Positions 35,001-45,176 of a stretch of 64,000 nt of DNA are shown in pieces. The DNA is from Hondaea fermentalgiana. Taxonomy: Eukaryota > Sar > Bigyra > Thraustochytrida > Thraustochytriidae. The position numbers and the translations under genes are program-made. Every line of letters starts with the position of its first letter. Within the stretch, counting starts at the first letter, position 1. The notes beneath the pieces are model-generated. The model worked only from the letters and a program-made list of their open reading frames with translations, did no database searches and was not told the DNA's origin. The DNA lies in NCBI GenBank assembly GCA_014084085.1, contig NPFB01000014.1:186477-250476 (forward strand), in the 5' to 3' direction.

Positions 35001-38000
35001 GCAATTGCGCGCTGAGTCTCGCCACCTTGTCTAGCAGCGCCCGCGGAAGACGTGACGCAAGAGACGCAAAGAGGCGCGCAAAAAAATCGCTAATCGAGGA
35101 CAGCTCGCGAATGGAATGACGACGTTCGAGAATCAGTGTCGCCGATGCATCCATGAATTCGTCCAGAGAGGAAAGGGTTTCGGTGCCGAGCACGCCTGTG
35201 GGGCCAAACATTTCGTTGCTTCCCTGAAAGCAAAGGTTCTGCGCCAAGAGCATCATGCTTGGTACCACCAAGGTTTCGCTAACACTCGGAGAGGCTGCTG
35301 CACTCTCGTCATGCAGAGGTCTCGGTGGCGACTGTTCGGCCTTGTCCAATAAACCTGCTACATCGACCGACCCAGAGAGTTCAAGCAAACTGAGAACTCG
35401 ATAGCACGAGTCCAGAAGCTTGACATCTGCGGGGCCATTTCGTACTTGGGGCCCTTGTTGCGCGTCGAAAGTGCTCAAGACTTTCACGGCCCGTCGGGCG
35501 AGATCTGCGCACGCAACTTGCACCTGGGGAGATGCAACGACGACTGCCGAAGAAGTTGGCAAAAGAGAACCTCCAAGGGAAGGGATGGTGTCTTGAAGCT
35601 TGAAATCCGTCACGAAGGAGGCCAAAAGGCGGAGTCGTTCCTGGCTCGACCGCTGTCGATCAGTAACGTCAGAAGTCCGGAATACTGCGTGTTGGCGGTT
35701 TCCCGTCGCAACTTTATCAGCCAGCAGTTCTGCGATGAAGCCTTCCGCCAAAGCGAAAAGCCAAGCCTGCGCCGCACGGTCTTCCTTTGCGGCGCGACCG
35801 AGGGAAGACTCGATGAGGTGAAGAAACTCAGGCGCCAAATGTGGCATTTCAGGAATTGTCCTGCACAGGACTTTTGCATAGGTTGGTCGGTATATGAGCT
35901 CCCGAAAAGAGTGCACGGGGGCCGAAAGGGCGCGGCGGGACAGCCTTTCAAAAGATGTCTCCACAAGACGAAGGCCATTCGGTCCAATGCGCTGGAGGGT
36001 TGACGCAAAAATTGTGTCGAGGAGCTGTGCCGCATTCTCGCTCTCCACGTGATGAAATTCATTTGCGTCGTCAAGCGACCCGACCAAATAAATGATCAAC
36101 ACCTGAAGTTCCACGTCGGTGAAATGGTTCCTGGCCACGGCCAGATAAAGGGGGTTTGTAGCGAGAAGGTCGAGGTCATCAGGAAATTCCGGACAGGTGC
36201 GGTTTGAATCGTGTACAAAGGGGAAAAGGATATCGACACTGAGTCCCAAAAGCTTCATCTTGGCATAGTCGGCGCACACCTCGGCCAGAAAAACGCGGGT
36301 GCGGCCCGACATGATGCATGCCCAGAGAATCATAGCTTGGTCCACTTCTTCCTCCTCGTTGTTGCTGACTGACTCTGTGAGCGCAGCGACATCGTCTATC
36401 GAAGAAACTGTGGCTGTACTTGCCCGGAAGTTGTTGCTGCGCGCCGGGAACGATGGCTGGCGCATGGAATTGCCGCGACGTCGAATACGCCTCGGATCAG
36501 CCAAGGGGTCCCGAGCCCAGCGGACAAGAGCGCTGGTCCAGACTGAGGCATCAAATCCCTCGGGAAGTGCTACAGAGCTTGCCCCCAAACCAATACCGAG
36601 GAGAAATACGAGAGTGCATCGAACTGAGGGATGGACATTTTCATGATCAAGCCATGCCAAAGGCACTTCCTCAGCGAGAAATGCAAGGGCGAGCTTGGAC
36701 ATATTGTGCTGGCTGGGCTGGCCCATGCTCAAAAAGCTTGCCACCAAATGCGGGGTAACAATCGTAGTGTGCCCGTTCTCTGTTGACTTGGCCTGTCTGT
36801 CTGTCTTGGCTTCTGTTTCTGCATGCTGCGCCTGCGATCGCCCAAGTGATTCAATGTGATTCTGAAGCTGAAACAATTGCGCAAGTACGGCGAAGCTGTA
36901 CTTTTGTGTCGCGGCGCGCAGAGACTTGTCTTCTGCCGCCGCCGCCTCCTTCTCCTCGCCACCGCTGTCATTGCCAGCTTCGGCGTTGTCGCTGCCGCTG
37001 CTGCCGCCAGCAATTTCACTCTCCCTCTCCGCAAGGTGACTTCTGGTCGCTGCTACATCGACAGGAAATTTGGGCGATGGCGCGCCAGTGGCTGCGTCGC
37101 GTGTCGTCCCCTTGCTACTTGAAGGCTCTTGGCGTTGCGCCATCATCCATGAAGACAAAAGAATGCGGACAACCCGAAGTAAGCTATTCACAAGGTCTTC
37201 CCCGCTCTCCTCGAGATTGCTTCGATTGCCAGGAGATTGCGAGCTAGCGTCCTTTTCCTTTGAAGAATTGGCGACGCGACTGGCGTCGCGGGTCCGCTCA
37301 AGAGTCTCGAGGTCACCCGCAAGACTGCTATTCCTGAGCATATAGGCCATCGAAAGAGGGTGGCGAGGACGTCGAAGAAGACGCAGGCGGTCCCAGGCAA
37401 AGCTGGAGTCAGCCTCGAGTTGGCCCAACACTAGTTTGAACAATCGATGGCACCACAACAGAAGCGCAAACTGTTGCTCTTGAGAAATGGTCGCTTGCGA
37501 AGGTGATCTTTGCCATGCAGCCGAGGTTTCGGCTTCTGCGGGCTGACGATCTCGGTCGCGATCGGCGTTACCCGGTCGCGTGCCCTGTGTCCCAAGCGAG
37601 ATATACTTGTTTTCCGATGACGAGTCCAGCGATGCCATGCTCACGGGGGGGAGAGGCCCTTTGCCAATAACTGCAAGGAGCACAGCCTCCTCTGAGCCTG
37701 ACTCGCTCAACGAGGTCTGGACATAATGTCCCAAGACGGCCGCGAGAGCGTCGCCATCTTCTCGAGCATCTGGACTCACGAGCTCAGCGAGGGTACGCGA
37801 GATGAGAGCAAGCCTCGCGTCAGCATCGTCCACAAGCAAGAGCTCATGAATGAAAAGGTTGACGAGAGCACGCATGACTGCATTGGCACGCGAAATATCC
37901 TGATCTCTAGGTACGTCTTGCGCAGCCTGGCGCGCGATGCGGGCAATGCCACATAGCCATCCCTTGGAGAGGGGCCCTACAGCCGCAAGTCGTGCTGCAA

Positions 38001-38382
38001 GCTCGACGATAAAGTCTGCGTTGTCCCAAATGAGGCGGCTCGGGGTCGAAGAGGCACCCAAGGTTTCCATTGTTGCGATAATGTCGCTCTCTGAATGCGC
38101 AGCGGTGCGCTTACGCTGTCGGGTTCTGGAGCGCGTTGGTACATTGGAATCGGCTTCGACGGTGGCGGCGGTGGTGTCGCGCATTTTGGTCGTGGCAAAG
38201 TCATCAGAGTCCGCACCATGAAACGACGAGGCCACCAAGGACACTGCGATGCTCTCAACATCGCTGTCAATCTCGGCTGCAGGTGTTGCATCTCCTGCTT
38301 CGGCCGCCACGGCACTGGCATTGGCCATGGTGAGGCCCGACCCAAGCTTAGCGTCCCGAGTTTGCCCTTTTCCGTGCGGCAT
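17563..38382 (-). CDS. UBR4: Giant UBR4/BIG-type E3 ubiquitin ligase, intronless
   Basis: A single frame encodes 6,939 residues from the first ATG (38382); an ATG at 38328 is also possible, and the frame is open to a GTG at 38514. Family hallmarks appear in order. The UBR box is at about 2100-2170 (CTYAQTGEHYEEQHWYHC and the following Cys/His ligands, including CDCGAGSSC) and recognises N-degrons. A ZZ zinc finger is at about 3466-3516 (YRCDGCQ, YECAVCEDFDLCSTC). The UBR4-specific CPRCNRVV/CSCG/CRQC/CVDCGYC zinc cluster is at about 4483-4535. The C-terminal hemi-RING region has CVVCKEGY (about 6435) and HLSCH...EWEGAELRN (about 6581). Human UBR4 and plant BIG are about 5,100-5,200 residues; the excess here is largely acidic, Lys-rich and Gln/Ser-rich low-complexity inserts. 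Likely role: N-degron and stress-linked ubiquitination. No intron interrupts 20.8 kb. Confidence 0.95.
22978..23131. repeat. (GAT/GAC)n tract encoding poly-Asp inside UBR4
   Basis: On the plus strand this is an almost pure run of ATC/GTC triplets. On the coding strand it gives a nearly uninterrupted aspartate tract of about 50 residues (about residues 5,085-5,135). Antisense frames over it produce artefactual poly-Ile/Val and poly-Met/Thr ORFs. Confidence 0.9.
32760..33000. repeat. Second Asp/Asn/Glu-coding triplet tract in UBR4
   Basis: This is an imperfect ATC/GTC/ATT-rich triplet repeat, encoding an Asp-rich segment with Asn and Glu at about residues 1,795-1,875, upstream of the UBR box. 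Confidence 0.8.
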
Positions 38383-39216
38383 AGCGCGCACAGCAATAGA
38401 AAGTTTTGCGTGTACAAGTTGGTCTGCTCGCGAGTCAAGACCTCGGCCTTGACTGCGCGCGTGAGAGCGCGTGTGAGAGCGCGAGCTCTCCGGCGAGAGC
38501 GAGTGGCGCTCCACTCGGGATCGCTTTCAGGCGAGCGAGTTGCTCCCCTTTCCGCCTTGCCGCCCGACCGTGGTAAGGCTCGGACGGGCCAAGGAGAACA
38601 GACGCCCTGCGGGCGCCAGTGCCTTGTGCGACTCCCGACGCCAGGCGGATTGAGTTTGTCTCGTGCTGCGGCCGCCACGGCCGCGCGGGATGGAGACCAA
38701 AGATGGATGGATGGATGGATGAATGAGTGAAAGGAGATTGCTGCTGCGCCTGGACTAGCTCGCGCGAAACCCGGGCGTGCGTTGGCCACGCACGCGGCGC
38801 GACACAGGCTCAGACGCACACCAGACGCGCACGCGGTCCGCCAAGCGCGGATCTCGTCCGCGCGGCGCAGCACAGCGCAACACAGACAGGCCTCCAATTT
38901 TTTATTTGATGGGATTCCTCGTTTGGGCTCCAGCCAGGGTTTTTGAATTCTGCCCCTTTTCTAGCCAAGTTTCATCCCGCCTCGGACCTGTATACAATGT
39001 TATTTGTGGTGTTTATTTGCGGAAAAGACCAAAACTGCAGCACAGCCAGCCGCGGAGCAAGCAAAGACCAAAAGCTGCGTTTGTTTTGTCGGCTTTCGCG
39101 CGCGCAGACTTTGCGCAAGCTTACGAAGCGCTGTACGCGCGTGCAGCCCCCTCCCCCTCGCTTCCTTCGTACCGAGATCCGTAGGGCGCAGTTGTGAGTG
39201 AGCGCCGAAAGCGCTC
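38383..39216. promoter_or_regulatory. Divergent promoter region, UBR4 (-) and one-TM protein (+)
   Basis: This spacer lies between two start codons. The UBR4-proximal 130 bp remain open in frame and are probably leader. It contains a GGAT tetranucleotide repeat and GC-rich overlapping frames without protein character. No defined promoter box was identified. Confidence 0.4.
38702..38724. repeat. (GGAT)n microsatellite
   Basis: About five GGAT units in the region upstream of UBR4, decaying into GAAT. Confidence 0.8.
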
Positions 39217-39762
39217 ATGACGAGCCGCTTGCGCCAGCCGCACATTGTGCGCGAGCTCCGCGATGGCAAGGTCTCGCCGCAGGGTTCGCCGCAGCAAGTG
39301 GGCGCGGGCTCCGGAGCACCGCATCGAAAGCTCACGCCCGTGAAAGGTCTCGGAGGCTCGCTCGCCGCGATGGCTGCCGCACGAGACGCAGCAACCGGAG
39401 CAGGCAGCAGCTTCATACAGCAGGTCAGCCCAGGAGGCCGACTCGCGGGGCCCTTCAAAGCACTCACATACGCCCTGGGCTTTGGCGTCGCTATGAGTGT
39501 TGCGTTCATGACGCAACCAAACCATTCGCTCATTGGGACGGATAACTGCTTCAGCAGTGTACATAAGTGGGCGCTCGTGAAGCGCGACCAATTCTTTGGC
39601 GTCGAGACCCCTCGGGAGGTCCTTGAGAACCCATCCGCGGACTTGAAGCAACTTCGTGCTTCCAAACAGTCGGGCACGCTTTCATATAGCGCGCTTGATG
39701 AAGCCTATGAGATCGCGCGTCTGCGCCATTTGCTAGACCGGGACAATGAAAATGCGAAATGA
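39217..39762 (+). CDS. Small protein of unknown function with one transmembrane segment
   Basis: This 181-residue frame starts at ATG 39217 and ends at TGA 39760-39762. Residues 1-75 are Gly/Ser/Arg-rich and disordered-looking. A single hydrophobic segment at about 80-99 (FKALTYALGFGVAMSVAFM) is followed by a charged C-terminal tail with predicted helix (SALDEAYEIARLRHLLDRD). No signal peptide or catalytic motif is visible. The basic N-terminus plus one membrane span would suit a mitochondrial inner-membrane accessory protein or a tail-exposed membrane protein, but that is only inference. The TM segment, tail and codon use argue for a real gene, and no frame of comparable quality overlaps it. 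It converges on the ankyrin/LRR gene. Confidence 0.6.
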   Translation: MTSRLRQPHIVRELRDGKVSPQGSPQQVGAGSGAPHRKLTPVKGLGGSLAAMAAARDAATGAGSSFIQQVSPGGRLAGPFKALTYALGFGVAMSVAFMTQPNHSLIGTDNCFSSVHKWALVKRDQFFGVETPREVLENPSADLKQLRASKQSGTLSYSALDEAYEIARLRHLLDRDNENAK

Positions 39763-39780
39763 AAAAAGTTGAGTCAGGCC

Positions 39781-39788
39781 TAGGCCTA
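39781..39788. promoter_or_regulatory. TAGGCCTA palindrome 18 bp after the one-TM gene stop
   Basis: Embedded in a CCTAGGCCTAGG context immediately downstream of the stop codon. Same motif as after ALDH and the channel gene. Confidence 0.4.
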
Positions 39789-39856
39789 GGGCTAGTTAGT
39801 AAAGGAAAAGGCGTGTGAAAATAGTTGTGTCAATCCGGCTTCATTTGTTCAATTTC

Positions 39857-39900
39857 CATCATCATCATCATCGTCGTCATCGTCGTCATCGTCATCATCA
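39857..39900. repeat. (CAT/CGT)n triplet repeat
   Basis: A 44-bp run of CATCATCAT mixed with CGTCGT, noncoding, in a 3' intergenic region. It has the same triplet composition as the coding acidic tracts elsewhere in the window. Confidence 0.75.
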
Positions 39901-40092
39901 ATACTACTATTTCGTAGGTATCCTTCGATCGACTTGGGCAAATTTCGAGCGAAAAGTCTATTCTGTGACGACGGCACAAAAACGCAAAAGCTCAGAGTCC
40001 CGTGTCGGTCCTTGCACACGAAAGAAAACAAAATGTGCCTTTTCCACAGATCGATAGAAAACGGGAAGTTGAATTGATAGAAATTAGGTCGA

Positions 40093-41673
40093 TTACAGTT
40101 CTTCCATGGTGATATCGAAGGAATCATCCGACTCAAAGCCCTCGTCGTCGTCGTCGTCGTCGTCGTCGTCAGCGGCGGCGCGACCACCCTTGGGCGGCTT
40201 TGGGGGCTTGGTGGCCTCAGACGCATCATCACCGTCATCATTCTTCTTCTTGCCACCCTTCTTCTTGCCGCCCTTCTTCTTGCCACCCTTTCCTGCCTGC
40301 TTCTGCAAGTATTTCCAGAGCTCCTTGCGGGAATTGTCGGCAGCACACATACGCTTCACACGAGGATCCTTGATGGGATTTTGATCAAGCTTGAAGACGG
40401 TAACCTTTTTCAGCTGAGAAATCTCGGGCGGGATCTCCGTGATTTGATTGTTCTCTGCCATAAGCTCCATGAGACCGGTAAGCTGGGCAATCTCCTCGGG
40501 AAGCTCCTCGATCTGATTGTGAGACACCACAAGATCGTGCAGCCGCGTCAAGTTGTCAAAGTCGAGCTCGAGCGCAGTGAGCTTGTTCTGCGACAGCTTG
40601 AGGATGGTGAGCGCCTCGAGTCCCTCGAGAGGGCTCAAGTCCGAGATTTGGTTTCCCGAGGCATCGAGGACCTCGAGCGCCGTGCACTTACTGAGAGAGG
40701 CAGGAAGTGCCGCGAGTTCGTTGCGAGCGACCTCGAGCACCTTTAGCTGGCGGAGCTTGCCAATCTCCTCGGGCAGCGACGTCAGCGCGTTGTCACTGAG
40801 AATCAAAGTCTGCAACTTGCGCATGCGAGAAAGCATGCTCCCGTCAATGCTTGTAAGGACGCCTGGCGCGAGCCGCAGCGAAAGACGATTCACGGTGCGA
40901 AGGTACCAGAGCGCCGGGTCGATCGCGCCAGGGAGGCCCGGCTCCGGCTCATCGCGCACCACACTAATTTCGTGCACCGGTCTGAGGGTCTCGACGGACT
41001 CGACGACCTTGGCCACCTCGGGCCAGATCGGGGTCGGGCCAGGGGCACCGTCGTCGTCGGTCTCGTCGTCGTCGCCGCCGTTGTCCTTGGCCGCGTCGTC
41101 GGTCTTGCGCTGGCCGCGGCGCTCCTGCTCCTGAAGCATCTTCTTCTTGAGCTTGCTGCGCTCGCGAGCAGTGAGACCGTCACTGATCACATTGCCATCG
41201 TCGTCCTCAATGACCTCCTCTTCGGACTCGGCGGTCCATTCGTCAAAGAGCTTGAGGACATCCGTCTTTTGCCGAGCTTGGGCGTGGTCCCGCGCGGTCT
41301 TGCCGTCGTAATCCTTGAGCTCGAGCTTGGCGTCCTTGAGGAGCAGACTGTAAACGGCATCGGTGCGCCCAGCGGCCGCGGCCATCATGAGCGCCGTGCG
41401 TCCGTTGTCGTCGCGGATGTCGATCCATCCCTTGCGCCTCAGTTCCCGACGGCGCTCGTAGTAGTCGAGGAGGGTGTCGAGCGACTTGACCTTGCCATTG
41501 AGCGCGGCAAGCATGATGCTCGTAAGTCCGTCATCGTTTCGCGTCTGCGCCTGCATACCCGTGTTCACCAGGCCTGCGCGCACGTCGCGCTGCCGCTCCG
41601 TCATGATCGCCTCCCAGAAGGCCGCCTTCTTCTGCTCGTACGTCATCTTATCTTTCTTGTGCGCCTTGCCCAT
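40093..41673 (-). CDS. Ankyrin-repeat / leucine-rich-repeat protein with Lys-Gly and acidic tail
   Basis: This protein has 526 residues from ATG 41673. The N-terminal third has ankyrin-type repeats (DDGLTSIMLAALNGKVKSLDTLL; DDNGRTALMMAAAAGRTDAVYSLL; DYDGKTARDHA). A charged linker (about 155-240) leads into six or seven LRRs (about 270-440) with the SDS22/SHOC2-like pattern LQTLILSDNALTSLPEEIGKL and LEVLDASGNQISDLSPL. The tail has three GGKKK units and then a poly-Asp stretch before DSFDITMEEL. No enzyme domain is present, so it is a scaffold or protein-interaction module. The LRR part resembles cilia- and phosphatase-regulator families, but no specific orthologue is recognised. It is intronless and divergent from the PKD2-like channel across 662 bp. 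Confidence 0.85.
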   Translation of the reverse strand: MGKAHKKDKMTYEQKKAAFWEAIMTERQRDVRAGLVNTGMQAQTRNDDGLTSIMLAALNGKVKSLDTLLDYYERRRELRRKGWIDIRDDNGRTALMMAAAAGRTDAVYSLLLKDAKLELKDYDGKTARDHAQARQKTDVLKLFDEWTAESEEEVIEDDDGNVISDGLTARERSKLKKKMLQEQERRGQRKTDDAAKDNGGDDDETDDDGAPGPTPIWPEVAKVVESVETLRPVHEISVVRDEPEPGLPGAIDPALWYLRTVNRLSLRLAPGVLTSIDGSMLSRMRKLQTLILSDNALTSLPEEIGKLRQLKVLEVARNELAALPASLSKCTALEVLDASGNQISDLSPLEGLEALTILKLSQNKLTALELDFDNLTRLHDLVVSHNQIEELPEEIAQLTGLMELMAENNQITEIPPEISQLKKVTVFKLDQNPIKDPRVKRMCAADNSRKELWKYLQKQAGKGGKKKGGKKKGGKKKNDDGDDASEATKPPKPPKGGRAAADDDDDDDDDEGFESDDSFDITMEEL

Positions 41674-42335
41674 CTTTCCTGCTGCGCAGCGCGCGTGTAC
41701 TGTAGCCGCCGCGGCACTGCGGACGCGTCTGCCTACGCTCCTGCCTCCGCCCTCGACCTCTCGCCTCGCCTTCGCGCCCGCTCGCGCGCCCTGGCGTGCT
41801 TTTGCTTTCGCTTGGCTTGCTTGGCTTGGCTTTGCTCAGCTCGTGCGCCTTTCGTCGCCCTTCGATCGATCGATTGATTGATTTTTTTTTTTAATAGAAA
41901 AGTGGTCTAAGGGAACAGGATGGCCCCGGCGGCGACGGTCTATCGATATAATTTAGTGCCCTTGCGGGCCCAAATCTTCTCTTCGCCCTGGCTCGAGCTC
42001 GCGAACCTTCAACTGCGCAAAACAAACCTCACACGTCGGGCACGCGTGGAGCCAGCTGCAGCGGGCCATCGAAAGTACGTATCCCAGAAAAGGATCACAT
42101 CCTACTTAAGCCGGGGCTCCTCTCCTCCTCTTCTCGGGGCCAAACTGAAGAGCGATCGTGGCCACCTCGCAACGCGTCGTGTCGCGTTGCGTTGCGTTGC
42201 GTTGCGTTGCGTTGCGTTGCGTTGCGTTGCGTTGCGTCGCATTACGCTGCAGCTTTGAAGCGCACGACATACAAATCTTGGCGAGGAGTGCAATATTCCT
42301 ATGCAAAAGTCTGAGTGCGAACATAAGGAAATCAA
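41674..42335. promoter_or_regulatory. Divergent promoter region, ankyrin/LRR (-) and PKD2-like channel (+)
   Basis: This 662-bp spacer between two start codons contains a GATC/GATT run followed by poly-T near 41865-41893 and the (GCGTT)10 repeat about 100 bp before the channel ATG. No further element was identified. Confidence 0.45.
42184..42233 (+). repeat. (GCGTT)10 pentanucleotide repeat
   Basis: Ten perfect GCGTT units, 50 bp, centred about 130 bp upstream of the PKD2-like start codon. Frames through it read Arg-Cys-Val-Ala-Leu cycles and are not proteins. Confidence 0.95.
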
Positions 42336-45176
42336 ATGTCGGCGCCTCCAGATGAAGATACGCGGCAAGTTCGCGAGAATGTCGAAAAGCTACGCCAACT
42401 TAAAGTGGAACTAGAAAGCAAATTAGAGGAGCAACAGGAATCCTATCGACGCGTTTCGGAGCGCAGAGCCCAGGCGCGCGACGAAATGCGAGCTCGAGAA
42501 CAAGAATTGGCAAAACTCGAATCGGAAATCCAAATCCAGGGCCAAAATGCAAAAGTGGCCGAAAATATTCTCTTAGGAGGCGCAACCCATGCCCTCGATG
42601 CACGATCCGCCATAACAACTGAAGCTTTATCCCCCGAAGATGCAGTCTGCGTCCTGGAAACGCTTCTCGAAACGATCGCCGAACGTCTCGGTGTCAAGCT
42701 CTCGCGTCAAAGTCTCACAAATCATCAGCAAAGGGGCCACGGTGCGCTCGAAGACTCTGGTGTCAGTCCTGATTCCATCGTACACGTGACCATCGAGTAC
42801 GAAGGCGACCAGTGTGGTTTCCGTCTGGCCACCTCGTATACCTTTCGCCAGCTGACCCTGGACGCATGTCGATATTGGTCTCTGGACGCTATGAACGCCT
42901 CGCTACGCGATGAGACGAACAGTCTTTGGCCCATGAATGGTAATGTGCGCCAAGTGCTCAGTGATGCAATATCAGAACGCGTGCGCTTAATTGGCGCTGC
43001 CGCTGTAGGTGGCATGCCAAGGATCCGACTCGTGGCACGTGGGGCAAATCTGAACGCAGCGGCAGCAGCACAAGAACTAGCAAATTCTACACATGAAAAT
43101 GCCAAAAGGAACAGAACGCATGGCGCATTTGCTAGGAAAAGTGAATCGACGCATCAGGCAGAAAGTTTAGCCCCGCCAAGAGCAGAAAGCAAACAGAAAC
43201 AACTCGAGTACGAACGACAATTTTATGAGAAGGTTCTTGCTGCAGAAAATGCGCATCTCCAAGAGCTTCGCACGAACAAGCATGACAACCGCGTGCGAGC
43301 GGCACAACTCACAATTGCTCGTAGTCTCTCTGACGCCTTTCACGAGCCGCATGAAAAGCCTGACTTGCGTCGATCGGCATTCTTCAAGCCAGCAGAAATG
43401 TTTGACCCTGGTCGGGACGAGGACGCTGAGGTCATTGCAGCCGCTGGCAATGACAAGGTGAAATTACGGAGCAAGCTGACGAGCGCATTTGCGCGATTAA
43501 TCGCCTGGGCTGCTTATCTGATCATTCTTTCGGTGGCCATGAGCTTTAGGTACGAGACTTCGCAAGTTTACTCGAACACGGCGAGCAGTCAGAGCATTTT
43601 GACCAAGGCCTTTGACCCTACCGAGCCACTCAACTTCGGCGGCACTTTTGAGCGCTGGATCTATGACCGAAGTGTGGATTCAATTGAGCCGCAGCGGCAG
43701 CTTTCGCGAACCTTTACGAGTCGGCCTTATCCATTTGCGCAAATTGTAGACACCTACAATTTCGTAAAGCAAGTGTTTGCCCCTGCGCTCTTTCAGTCAG
43801 ATTTGGAAGACGAAGCTGCAAGTCGTCAGCTCAACCAGTCGATGGTTAACGAACAACAGCGTCTTACAGGGCCCATCCGCATCTCGCAACACCGCGTGAC
43901 CAATGACTCGTGCAGATTAAATGAAGCTTTTAGCAACGCGACAATTGGGAGCAACCAGTGCTACGCCTCGTACGCCACGCGGCTCAGTCAAACAAGTCCG
44001 CTTGCGAGTGAGGCAGAGGTGGAAGCTGCTGTATCTGCTGTTGGCGGCTCCGCAGATTGTCTCGCGATTGTGCAAGATGCTGTTGTATACACGGAATTGC
44101 CAAGAGAGCCATCTGTGACGGCATTCTATTCGGCCTATGACGCCTCGGGATATATTGTGTCTTTTGGCTCGACAACTGTGATGAGGGATGTGCAGTGTGT
44201 CATGGATGTGCTGCGGGAGCTCGAGTGGCTCGATCTTCACACGCGCGCGGCGATAGTGACCTTTGCCATGTACAACACGAATTTGAACCTGTACATTGGG
44301 ACCTCAATCGCGATCGAGCAGTCGTCTGCAGGAGCCGTTCGCTCTCGCATTCTGTACAATCGCATCGCCAAGTCCATGTACGACCGGACTGACCGCAACG
44401 ACCGAGTTTCGGCGGAGCCATTTTTGATTTTTGCCGAAGTTGTGGCCATTGTATTCACATGGGCGTTCATGTACTCGTTCATTCTGAACAGCAACATTTA
44501 TGGGTTCTTCCGCTCCATGTTTACAATTTGGAACTGGTTGGGTATTTTTCTTTTTGCAACAACACATGCGGGTCTCATCTTGCGCTTAGTGTACAAATTT
44601 CTGTTGCAGCGCGAGGGCTTGCTAGAGGAGAAGGCTGTCTCGTATGAAAACCTCAGCACGGCCTTTCAGCTGTACGAAGCGATGCTCGCCGTTGACGCGA
44701 CCTCCATTTTCCTCAGCATCCTCTTTGTTTTTCGCTACACTCAGGCGAACCGCAAAATCTCTGCCATCTTTGAGACGGTGTATAGGTCCACACGCGTGGC
44801 GGCAGGTCTCTTGCTACTTGTGGCGTTATTCGTGGTGGGTGCTCTCGTCGCAGGTTTCTTGGTCTTTGGAACAAATCTCTTCGGCTACCGCACCGTGCAG
44901 CAGTCGGCCTTCAACATGCTCCGGCTTCTCATGGGCTCTTTTTCCTACGAGATGTTCCGTGGATCTGATCTTGTCTTGACGGCCTTTTATTTTGGCGCCT
45001 TTGTGGTTGTCTTTTACTTTTTGGCCATTGCATTCGTTACGGCCATTTACCTGGACGCCTATTTTGAGGTCACAGCGCTTGGCATTCAGCGCGCCAAGCC
45101 CAAGCACTTTTGGACTTCTCTTGTAACAGCGCCCATTTCATGGTTGCGAGACCGCACCCGTCACAGACAAATGTAA
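42336..45176 (+). CDS. Polycystin-2 (PKD2/TRPP)-like cation channel with N-terminal coiled coil and probable ubiquitin-like domain
   Basis: This intronless protein has 946 residues. Residues about 8-75 form a charged coiled coil (VRENVEKLRQLKVELESKLEEQ). Residues about 140-235 (IVHVTIEYEGDQCGFRL... to ...RIRLVARG) look like a beta-grasp/ubiquitin-like domain. S1 is at about 387-405 and is followed by a long extracellular polycystin (TOP) domain to about 690 with paired Cys. S2 is at about 694-716, S3 at 732-757, S4 at 780-805 (ending FRYTQANRK), S5 at 821-845, the pore loop at about 858-875 (MLRLLMGSFSYEMF) and S6 at 880-910. This order is the PKD2 topology. By family knowledge it is a non-selective Ca2+-permeable channel, often ciliary. 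A C-terminal EF-hand and coiled coil like those of animal PKD2 are absent. Confidence 0.87.
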   Translation: MSAPPDEDTRQVRENVEKLRQLKVELESKLEEQQESYRRVSERRAQARDEMRAREQELAKLESEIQIQGQNAKVAENILLGGATHALDARSAITTEALSPEDAVCVLETLLETIAERLGVKLSRQSLTNHQQRGHGALEDSGVSPDSIVHVTIEYEGDQCGFRLATSYTFRQLTLDACRYWSLDAMNASLRDETNSLWPMNGNVRQVLSDAISERVRLIGAAAVGGMPRIRLVARGANLNAAAAAQELANSTHENAKRNRTHGAFARKSESTHQAESLAPPRAESKQKQLEYERQFYEKVLAAENAHLQELRTNKHDNRVRAAQLTIARSLSDAFHEPHEKPDLRRSAFFKPAEMFDPGRDEDAEVIAAAGNDKVKLRSKLTSAFARLIAWAAYLIILSVAMSFRYETSQVYSNTASSQSILTKAFDPTEPLNFGGTFERWIYDRSVDSIEPQRQLSRTFTSRPYPFAQIVDTYNFVKQVFAPALFQSDLEDEAASRQLNQSMVNEQQRLTGPIRISQHRVTNDSCRLNEAFSNATIGSNQCYASYATRLSQTSPLASEAEVEAAVSAVGGSADCLAIVQDAVVYTELPREPSVTAFYSAYDASGYIVSFGSTTVMRDVQCVMDVLRELEWLDLHTRAAIVTFAMYNTNLNLYIGTSIAIEQSSAGAVRSRILYNRIAKSMYDRTDRNDRVSAEPFLIFAEVVAIVFTWAFMYSFILNSNIYGFFRSMFTIWNWLGIFLFATTHAGLILRLVYKFLLQREGLLEEKAVSYENLSTAFQLYEAMLAVDATSIFLSILFVFRYTQANRKISAIFETVYRSTRVAAGLLLLVALFVVGALVAGFLVFGTNLFGYRTVQQSAFNMLRLLMGSFSYEMFRGSDLVLTAFYFGAFVVVFYFLAIAFVTAIYLDAYFEVTALGIQRAKPKHFWTSLVTAPISWLRDRTRHRQM

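Larger units (their letters stand above)
39763..40092. other. Convergent 3' intergenic region
   Basis: This 330-bp spacer holds TAGGCCTA at 39781-39788, a CAT/CGT triplet repeat at 39857-39900 and AT-rich sequence. No gene was recognised. Confidence 0.45.

Noticed and set aside
42102..42368. Minus- and plus-strand frames through the (GCGTT)10 repeat
   Set aside because: Five-residue cyclic translations caused by the pentanucleotide repeat.
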